Origin: Flavobacteriaceae bacterium | GTDB lineage: Bacteria; Bacteroidota; Bacteroidia; Flavobacteriales; Flavobacteriaceae | Length of the DNA stretch: 6,452 nt | Assembly: GCA_013042255.1 (NCBI GenBank) | Contig: JABDQK010000144.1 | Span: forward strand, 1-6,452 | Direction of reading: 5' to 3' | Shown: one piece after another, positions 1 through 5,197 of the stretch | How the letters are laid out: every line of letters starts with the position of its first letter | How positions within the stretch are numbered: the stretch's first letter is position 1 | Notes under the pieces: model-generated | What the model saw: only the letters and a program-made list of their open reading frames with translations | Databases searched by the model: none | Told to the model about the DNA's origin: nothing | Program-made: the position numbers and the translations under genes

Positions 1-327
1 GGTGGAGCCATTTCACCCGGTTTACACATGCGCTACAAATCACTTCATGAACACACAGCAAGCCTGCCTCTTCTCGACCCCAGCCCTTTTATGGAACTTA
101 TCGGCAATACTACCGAAAACAGTATCCACAGCGGAGTAATTAACGGAATATGCCGGGAGATCGATGGCGTAATTACACAATATCAAAGTCGCTTTGAACA
201 TTTAACAGTTATTTTAACAGGAGGGGACGGTCAATTTTTGTCGAATCGGCTAAAAAATACCATATTTGCCAACTCGAATTTTCTTCTGGAGGGCTTGAAT
301 TATTTGCTCGAATACAACAAACGCTAA
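1..327 (+). CDS. coaX: Type III pantothenate kinase, C-terminal part (5' end outside window)
   Basis: The reading frame is open from base 1 and gives 108 residues before the TAA at 325-327. CoaX phosphorylates pantothenate with ATP in the cytoplasm, the first step of coenzyme A synthesis. The fragment shows the family's signatures in order: GGAISPG at the very start, an R-x-x-x-L-H plus TASLP segment (about residues 11-23), GNTTENSIHSG (35-45) and LTGGDG (72-77) in the ASKHA-type nucleotide-binding half. Family members are usually about 240-260 residues, so more than half of the protein, including the N-terminal phosphate-binding motif, lies upstream. An ATG at 28 is an internal methionine and not the start, because the GGAISPG motif precedes it in frame. 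The next gene begins at the base after the stop, so the two are probably co-transcribed. The family call rests on motifs and is firm. Confidence 0.93.
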   Translation, partial: GGAISPGLHMRYKSLHEHTASLPLLDPSPFMELIGNTTENSIHSGVINGICREIDGVITQYQSRFEHLTVILTGGDGQFLSNRLKNTIFANSNFLLEGLNYLLEYNKR

Positions 328-1593
328 ATGATCAGAAAACTAGGTTTTGCCATAATATGCCTCGCAGCCAGTGGTCTGTACGCGCAAGATGGAACAGTCT
401 CTCCCTATTCTTATTTCGGGGTCGGCGACCTCAGAGCAGGCAGTACTATTGAAAATCAAATGATGGGAGGATTGAGTCTCTACACAGACAGTATCCATAT
501 CTCATTAAAAAACCCTGCGGGCTATGGGAAGTTAAGGCTCACCACCTACACCGCCGGTTTGAGTCATAAAGAAATATCCCTTAATAGTTTTACTGAGCAG
601 GAAAAGACGTCGGTTACTAATCTGGAATACCTGGCTATCGGATTTCCTCTGAGTCCTAAGATTTCAGCCGGACTCGGCCTCAGGCCATTCTCCTCTGTAG
701 GCTATGATGTATTACAGGAGACCGTTAACTCCAATGGTGATGATGTAACCAATCTGTATTCCGGTAGCGGGGGTATCAATCAGGTCTTTTTGTCAATAGG
801 TTTCGAAGCGGCAAAGAATCTCAACCTGGGGGCATCCGTTAACTACAATTTTGGTAGCCTTGAAAATGAAACAGTTCAGCAAATTGATGGCCTTCAGTTT
901 GGTACAAGGGAAACACAGGAGTCTAAAGTTGGAGGTTACGATTTTGTTTATGGACTAACCTATACTCCAAGGATCGGAAAAAAACATACCCTATTCACCT
1001 CGGCCGTTATTAACACACAGGTGAACCTGATCTCTGAAAATGAACAAACCATAGGTTCATTCTCTCAGTCAACCGGAGCTACTATCGAAGAACTCGACGT
1101 AGACTTGCAGGCGCAGGGACTAAAAAACACAGAACTTAAGATCCCTACAATTGCTACCTTCGGTCTCGGATTTGGGGAAGATAAAAAATGGTTTCTGGGA
1201 GCTGAATATAGCTTTCAGCAACTGAGTACTTTTGAAAATCGATTCTTAAAAATTCAGAATCAGGAATACACAGATGCCAGCAGTTACGCCCTGGGTGCTT
1301 TTTATATACCTGATTATACTTCCTTTGGGAGCTACTTTAAAAGAGTTACTTACAGAGCCGGACTGAGATACGATTTTTCAGGCGTGGTGGTCAACGAAAA
1401 GGAAATACAAAACTTTGGCATAACTTTTGGTCTTGGTTTACCGTTGGGAGGGAATTTCTCCAACCTCAATCTTGGATTTGAATGGGGGAAAAGAGGTACA
1501 ACTGCCGCTGACCTGATCGAAGAAAAATACTTCAGGGTTAACATAGGACTCTCATTTAATGATAGATGGTTCCAAAAAAGGAAAATAAATTGA
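328..1593 (+). CDS. Putative outer-membrane beta-barrel protein of Bacteroidota type
   Basis: This is a 421-residue exported protein. The N-terminus is a clear signal peptide: basic MIRK, a hydrophobic stretch to about residue 17, and a likely cut after LYA19. The mature protein begins with SPYSYFGVGDL (25-35) and NPAGY (62-66). From memory, these motifs recur in Bacteroidota outer-membrane proteins resembling the FadL/OmpP1 transport group. The rest alternates short aromatic/Gly-rich amphipathic segments with polar loops, as a beta-barrel does, and the last strand (near VNIGLSF, 404-410) is followed by RWF and a short basic tail. Substrate and function are not recognisable. The ATG follows the coaX TAA with no gap and has no Shine-Dalgarno site, which suggests translational coupling or the Shine-Dalgarno-independent initiation usual in this phylum. 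The TPR protein gene follows after 39 bases. Confidence is high for an exported protein, good for the barrel, low for any specific role. Confidence 0.8.
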   Translation: MIRKLGFAIICLAASGLYAQDGTVSPYSYFGVGDLRAGSTIENQMMGGLSLYTDSIHISLKNPAGYGKLRLTTYTAGLSHKEISLNSFTEQEKTSVTNLEYLAIGFPLSPKISAGLGLRPFSSVGYDVLQETVNSNGDDVTNLYSGSGGINQVFLSIGFEAAKNLNLGASVNYNFGSLENETVQQIDGLQFGTRETQESKVGGYDFVYGLTYTPRIGKKHTLFTSAVINTQVNLISENEQTIGSFSQSTGATIEELDVDLQAQGLKNTELKIPTIATFGLGFGEDKKWFLGAEYSFQQLSTFENRFLKIQNQEYTDASSYALGAFYIPDYTSFGSYFKRVTYRAGLRYDFSGVVVNEKEIQNFGITFGLGLPLGGNFSNLNLGFEWGKRGTTAADLIEEKYFRVNIGLSFNDRWFQKRKIN

Positions 1594-1632
1594 TAAAAAA
1601 TTAGTACATTAACCGCTTTAAAACGTAACACG

Positions 1633-3003
1633 ATGAAAAAGGAACTTTACTTAATGATGTTTGCCATTCTGGGCTTTACAGGCATTAGTTTAGGACAGGC
1701 GCAAAATCCTGAATGCATGACCAACCTCTCAATATATGCAGAGCATGCAAAAGTTAAGAATTACGATGCTGCCTACGGGCCATGGAAAATGGTTTACGAA
1801 GCATGCCCGGATATTAACAAGGCTAATTTCTCCTATGGGGAAAGAATCCTGAAGTATAAGGTAGAGAACAGCAGTGGGGCTGAAAAGGATGCTTTTATTC
1901 AGGATCTGATGGCCCTGTATGATAACAGTAACAAATATTTTCCAAAAAGCTTTTCCCCTGGTGAGGTAGCGATTGATAAAGTACTCTTGATGTACGATAA
2001 TAAAATGGCTTCCAACGAACAGATCTTTGAAATGTTAGATAAGGCTTTCAAGGAAGACAGAGAGAATTTTAAGAATCCAAAGGCCCTTTATCTCTACTTT
2101 TCGAGCCTAGTTGACCTTTATGAGGCCAATAAAAAGGAATTGCAGGATGTGTTTAATACCTATGATGATGTCACTGAAAAAATTGAAGAAGAGAATGGGG
2201 AGTTGACAGATATTATCACGAAGTTACTGCCGAAAGAGGACGCAGGTACATTGACATCTAAAGAAAAGCGCAGACTAAGAGTGGCAACTACCAACTCAGA
2301 ATCCTACGGTAAAATTGCCGGAAGTGTGGACTCAAAATTAGGAGCTTTGGCCGATTGTGAAAACCTGATTCCGCTTTACGAAAGAAGTTTTGAAGCAAAA
2401 AAAGGTGATGTCACCTGGGTTAAGAGAGCCGTGGGGAGAATGTTTAGCAAGGATTGTACAGATGATCCTATGTTCAGAAAATTATTCGAAGCTCAGCTAG
2501 CACTGGATCCATCTGCTGATGCCTATGTTTACGGAGGAACACTTAAAAAGAAATCCGGAGATAACAGCGGGGCTATAGCCGACTTTAACAAAGCATTGGA
2601 TTTAGAAACTGATCCTAAGAAAAAATCGAATATCGCATATAAGATCGCCACTAGCTACCGAAGAAGTAGCAAGTCGACCGCTAGAAATTACGCAATGAAA
2701 GCAATTGATGCCAATCCATCTAACGGAAATGCTTATTTGCTGATAGCTAACTTATACGCTTCAAGTGCAAACGAATGTGGGGAAACTCCTTTTGAAAAGC
2801 GGGCAGTGTACTGGAAAGCTGCCGATATGGCTAGAAGAGCCGGACGTGTTGATCCATCTCTCAGTGGCAGAGCAGGACAGGCTGCTGCAAGTTATGCGGC
2901 CAAGGCGCCTTCAAAAACGGACATCTTTAATTCAGGTATGGCTGGTAAAACCCTCAGCTTTAAGTGCTGGGTAGGTGGGAGCATAACAGTCCCCAGCTTG
3001 TAA
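1633..3003 (+). CDS. Exported tetratricopeptide-repeat protein
   Basis: The product is 456 residues long with an N-terminal signal peptide (MKKELY, then a hydrophobic core to about residue 20, with a cut probably near GQA23). The body is almost all helical. TPR-like helix pairs are clearest at about 281-325 (a pair with an LALDPSADAYVYGG centre, then SGAIADFNKALDLE) and 335-375 (IAYKIATSY, ARNYAMKAIDANPSNGNAYLLIANLY). The middle part (about 150-235) is charged and less repeat-like. Six cysteines (28, 58, 242, 275, 382, 445) remain in an exported protein, so disulfides are possible. The short C-terminal segment after residue 438 ends in a strand-like SFKCWVGGSITVP. The protein probably works in the periplasm or at the outer membrane as a protein-binding scaffold, but its partner is not visible. 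It has no usable Shine-Dalgarno site. It lies between an outer-membrane protein gene and lptC, in line with an envelope role. Confidence 0.8.
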   Translation: MKKELYLMMFAILGFTGISLGQAQNPECMTNLSIYAEHAKVKNYDAAYGPWKMVYEACPDINKANFSYGERILKYKVENSSGAEKDAFIQDLMALYDNSNKYFPKSFSPGEVAIDKVLLMYDNKMASNEQIFEMLDKAFKEDRENFKNPKALYLYFSSLVDLYEANKKELQDVFNTYDDVTEKIEEENGELTDIITKLLPKEDAGTLTSKEKRRLRVATTNSESYGKIAGSVDSKLGALADCENLIPLYERSFEAKKGDVTWVKRAVGRMFSKDCTDDPMFRKLFEAQLALDPSADAYVYGGTLKKKSGDNSGAIADFNKALDLETDPKKKSNIAYKIATSYRRSSKSTARNYAMKAIDANPSNGNAYLLIANLYASSANECGETPFEKRAVYWKAADMARRAGRVDPSLSGRAGQAAASYAAKAPSKTDIFNSGMAGKTLSFKCWVGGSITVPSL

Positions 3004-3007
3004 GGAG

Positions 3008-3613
3008 ATGATACCCCTGGGTAAAAAAATAACAAATCAGATTGCCATAGTATGTACTGTGGCAATCTTTTTTTTTGGCTGTCAGGATACCTACAAAAGG
3101 GTAGGAGATGAAAAGCAAATCGAAATCTACCCCCAGGGTGTAGCTCAGAATTTTAGACTTACTTATACCGAGACACCGGAAGAATTGGAAAGTGAAGATA
3201 AAGGTGCTTCCAGGGTGATTGCGGTCCTGAAAAGTCCGGTCAGTGAAGACTTTGACAATATGTTGTTTAAGTATCGAACCTTTCCGGAAGGACTAGAAGT
3301 AGAATTTTACGATAAAGACAACAACAGAAGTACCATCAAAGCCAATTATGGAATCATCTACTCTCAGACTAATATTATCGATCTGAGAGGTGAAGTTGTT
3401 ATAGAAACCCACGACGGTAAAAAGCTCGAGACGCCACAGCTATACTGGGATCGAAAGGATGAGTGGATTTTTACACAGGAGAAGTTTACCTATACCAATC
3501 CGGAAGACGGAACTATTATGGACGGAGAAGGAATGGATTTCAACCGCGACTTCAGTTTTTTTAAAGCCAATAGAACCTATGGTTCAATGACAATAAACGA
3601 AGAAGAATCATGA
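3008..3613 (+). CDS. lptC: LPS export periplasmic protein LptC, lipoprotein form
   Basis: The 201-residue product resembles the LptC (DUF1239) family, which takes lipopolysaccharide from the LptB2FG transporter and passes it to LptA in the periplasm. The N-terminus is a lipoprotein signal: KK at 6-7, a hydrophobic core 12-23, then FFGC with the acylated cysteine at 25. The LptC-like core follows: RVIAVLKSP (69-77), YRTFPEGLEVEFYD (89-102), ANYGIIYS (112-119), IIDLRGEVVIETHDGK (123-138), LETPQLYWDRKDEWIFTQE (140-158) and GEGMDFNRDFSFF (173-185). These are the beta-strand repeats and late GxG-type motif expected of the fold. The E. coli protein uses a membrane helix instead of a lipid anchor. 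The ATG lies four bases after the upstream stop. An AAGGAG touches the ATG with no spacer, so classical Shine-Dalgarno use is doubtful, but the signal peptide supports this start. An intrinsic-terminator-like hairpin sits in codons 11-23. Confidence 0.87.
   Translation: MIPLGKKITNQIAIVCTVAIFFFGCQDTYKRVGDEKQIEIYPQGVAQNFRLTYTETPEELESEDKGASRVIAVLKSPVSEDFDNMLFKYRTFPEGLEVEFYDKDNNRSTIKANYGIIYSQTNIIDLRGEVVIETHDGKKLETPQLYWDRKDEWIFTQEKFTYTNPEDGTIMDGEGMDFNRDFSFFKANRTYGSMTINEEES
3040..3076 (+). terminator. Intrinsic-terminator-like hairpin inside the lptC signal-peptide codons
   Basis: Bases 3040-3051 pair with 3056-3067 to give a 12-bp stem with a single G-T wobble (3048 with 3059) and five G-C pairs, closed by a four-base loop at 3052-3055. 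Nine T follow directly at 3068-3076. This is the standard layout of a Rho-independent terminator on the + strand. It starts 37 bases after the TPR gene's stop, where a terminator for that gene would be expected, yet it overlaps codons 11-23 of lptC. The structure is seen in the sequence; activity is inferred. It may act as a partial terminator or attenuator that translating ribosomes on lptC can override. The alternative is a chance product of T-rich hydrophobic codons. Confidence 0.55.
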
Positions 3614-3813
3614 TCAAGATTTTGCGATTTACTGAATACCTTTACCTAATTGTTGCCCTGATCTCTATGTATAAAATCTGGGAATTATGGGAGACAGACA
3701 GACAGGGTACCTATATCTTTATCTTTTTTGCCGTAGTTTCCATGGGCATGTTTATTTTCCGAAGAAATTACCGCCGGCGATTTGAAAAAAGAAAGCGTGA
3801 AAACAAAACTTAG
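3610..3813 (+). CDS. Small two-helix membrane protein overlapping lptC
   Basis: This 67-residue protein starts at an ATG that overlaps the lptC stop in an ATGA arrangement, a strong sign of translational coupling. It has two hydrophobic segments, about residues 10-26 and 35-50, joined by a short polar turn (WETDRQG). The tail after residue 50 is very basic, with 10 Arg/Lys in the last 17 residues. By the positive-inside rule both ends should face the cytoplasm. No catalytic or binding motif is visible and I do not recognise a named family. Placement between lptC and a CorC-like gene suggests an accessory role at the inner membrane. From memory, small proteins of this kind are often found at this spot in Flavobacteriaceae, which would support a real gene. 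The tight spacing on both sides (four-base overlap upstream, two bases downstream) also argues that it is translated. Confidence 0.72.
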   Translation: MIKILRFTEYLYLIVALISMYKIWELWETDRQGTYIFIFFAVVSMGMFIFRRNYRRRFEKRKRENKT

Positions 3814-3815
3814 TC

Positions 3816-5105
3816 TTGGATAGTTCTATTCTAATCATTGTGATTTGCCTTGTGCTGTCTGCTTTCTTTTCCGGAATGGAGATCGCCTTTGTGTCGGCTA
3901 ACAAGATCCATATCGAGATAGAAAAGAAGCAAACAGGCTTCCTGGCTAAAGTCCTGGCCCGCCTAACCCGAAAACCTTCCAAGTTCATTGCTACCATGCT
4001 TATTGGGAATAATATTGCCCTGGTAGTCTACGGCTTTTTTATGGGTGACTTGCTCATGGCGTGGTTCGGTAAGATGCTCCCATCAGATTACCGATTCTTC
4101 CAGCTCGCCCTAACCGATTTCAGCCTCCTTACTCAGACCCTTATCTCAACACTGATCATCCTCATTTCCGCTGAATTCTTGCCCAAAGTGTTTTTTCAGA
4201 TATATTCAAATACCTTACTGAAATTCCTGGCTATACCGGCGTATTTGTTCTATGCGATATTCTCGCTTATATCCGATTTTATCATTAAGGTGTCCGACTT
4301 TATTCTGCGAACTTTTTTTAAGACAGATGGAGATCAGGTACAGCTTGCATTCAGCAAAATGGAATTAGGAGATTATATAACCGAACAGATGGAGGCCGTG
4401 GAAGAAGAAGATGATGTTGATTCTGAAATTCAGATTTTCCAGAATGCCCTCGAATTCTCTGCGGTTAAAGCACGGGAAGTGATGGTGCCCAGGACGGAAA
4501 TTACGGCCGTGGAAATACACGAAACCCCTAAGTCTCTGGCAAAATTATTTTCGGAGACAGGCTATTCCAAAATCCTTGTTTACAAAGAAACGATTGACGA
4601 TATCATTGGGTATATACACTCCTACGAGCTGTTTAAAAAGCCTAAAACCATCAAAAGTATCCTGCTGCCGGTAGAGTTTGTGCCCGAGACTATGCTGATC
4701 CATGAGATTCTTAAAATCCTCACTAAAAAACGAAAAAGTATGGCCGTTGTTTTAGATGAGTATGGAGGAACCTCGGGGGTGATGACTGTGGAAGATATTG
4801 TAGAAGAGCTATTTGGCGAGATTGAAGACGAACACGATTCTACGGATCTTCTCGAGGAGCAGACCAGTGAAACAACTTTTAAGTTCTCTGCCCGTTTGGA
4901 AGTGGATTACATAAACGAAACATATAAACTTGAGCTCCCAGACACTGAGGAATTTGAAACTCTGGGAGGTCTTCTGGTTCATGAAACCGGGGAAATTCCT
5001 GAGAAAGACACAGAAATCAGAATCGGAGACTACCTCTTTACCATCCTTGAAGTGTCTAGTACCAAGATCGATTTGGTCACCCTCGAAGTGATACAAAACG
5101 ACTGA
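3816..5105 (+). CDS. CNNM/CorC (hemolysin-C) family membrane protein with DUF21, CBS pair and CorC_HlyC domains
   Basis: The 429-residue product has the full family architecture. A DUF21 membrane domain (about 1-190) carries hydrophobic segments near 4-20, 60-82, 105-128 and 136-165 and the motifs SGMEIAFVSANK (19-30), IGNN (63-66) and AEFLPK (119-124, commonly GELxPK elsewhere). An acidic linker (193-204) leads to a CBS pair: REVMVPRTEITAVE through GYIHSYELF (220-273), then LLPVEFVPETML through DEYGGTSGVMTVEDIVEELFGEI (283-336). A CorC_HlyC domain fills about 353-427. Family members include Mg2+ (and Co2+) transporters of the inner membrane, and the CBS pair binds nucleotides; transport here is inferred. 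GldE of gliding bacteria belongs to the same family, but no gldD neighbour is seen, so this looks like the separate paralog. The start must be TTG 3816: an in-frame TGA at 3798-3800 leaves no ATG or GTG before it, and the first helix needs these residues. Spacing is two bases after the upstream stop. Confidence 0.9.
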   Translation: MDSSILIIVICLVLSAFFSGMEIAFVSANKIHIEIEKKQTGFLAKVLARLTRKPSKFIATMLIGNNIALVVYGFFMGDLLMAWFGKMLPSDYRFFQLALTDFSLLTQTLISTLIILISAEFLPKVFFQIYSNTLLKFLAIPAYLFYAIFSLISDFIIKVSDFILRTFFKTDGDQVQLAFSKMELGDYITEQMEAVEEEDDVDSEIQIFQNALEFSAVKAREVMVPRTEITAVEIHETPKSLAKLFSETGYSKILVYKETIDDIIGYIHSYELFKKPKTIKSILLPVEFVPETMLIHEILKILTKKRKSMAVVLDEYGGTSGVMTVEDIVEELFGEIEDEHDSTDLLEEQTSETTFKFSARLEVDYINETYKLELPDTEEFETLGGLLVHETGEIPEKDTEIRIGDYLFTILEVSSTKIDLVTLEVIQND

Positions 5106-5114
5106 GCCCAAAAC

Positions 5115-5131
5115 CAAGCTGAGATAGCTTG
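5115..5131 (+). terminator. Weak hairpin after the CorC-family gene, possible terminator
   Basis: A perfect 6-bp inverted repeat, CAAGCT at 5115-5120 and AGCTTG at 5126-5131, encloses a five-base loop. It starts nine bases after the stop codon of the CorC-family gene. A T-rich stretch follows at 5141-5150 but is eight to nine bases away from the stem and broken by A residues, so this is not a strong intrinsic terminator. Its position at the end of a tightly packed gene run is the main support. Confidence 0.3.
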
Positions 5132-5162
5132 ATATTAACTTTTATTATTTGAGGGAAAATGG

Positions 5163-5170
5163 TAATTTCG
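5163..5170 (+). promoter_or_regulatory. Candidate Bacteroidota -7 promoter element before the PpiD-like gene
   Basis: TAATTTCG matches seven of the eight positions in the Bacteroidota -7 consensus TAnnTTTG, counting the two free ones. It lies 27 bases before the ATG at 5198 in the only sizeable non-coding gap of the window (5106-5197). The -33 TTTG partner is poor: a TTTG at 5148-5151 is only 11 bases upstream, shorter than the roughly 17-23 usual in flavobacteria, and only a T-rich stretch is found at the expected distance. The placement fits a separate transcript for the downstream gene, but the call is tentative. Confidence 0.38.
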
Positions 5171-5197
5171 CCCACTGATTTTAAACAATCTAGATAA

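Noticed and set aside
1241..1261. Inverted repeat GATTCT/AGAATC inside the outer-membrane protein gene
   Set aside because: A 6-bp A/T-rich stem with a nine-base loop within coding sequence and no T tract is expected by chance.
1350..1631. Minus-strand open frames at 1350-1631, 3752-3997, 4809-5117, 5077-5436 and 6228-6425
   Set aside because: They lie opposite well-supported genes, have no recognisable domains and low-quality residue patterns, and are shadows of the + strand coding frames.
1594..1632. Promoter before the TPR protein gene (TACATTAA at 1605-1612 resembling a -7 element, TTG at 1590-1592)
   Set aside because: The -7 match lacks the TTTG half and the TTG lies only 12 bases upstream, too close for the usual spacing. 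The 39-base gap holds nothing I can support.
2765..2974. A 69-residue + strand open frame inside the TPR gene
   Set aside because: It is out of frame within a confident gene and its translation resembles no protein family.
2966..3021. Short GC-rich pairings around the lptC start: GCTGGG 2966-2971 with CCCAGC 2992-2997, and CCCAG 2992-2996 with CTGGG 3017-3021
   Set aside because: Stems of five or six pairs with 20-base loops occur often by chance. They could compete as alternative folds around the start codon, but nothing else supports a riboswitch or antiterminator.
3068..3076. A nine-T run in lptC as a phase-variation (slippage) site
   Set aside because: It encodes three Phe in the signal-peptide core and fits the U-tract of the hairpin. 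LPS export is normally essential, so on/off switching of lptC is unlikely.
3108..3110. An ATG after GGAG as a later lptC start, which would place the hairpin between genes
   Set aside because: It is not in the lptC frame, and choosing any later start would lose the lipoprotein signal and Cys25.
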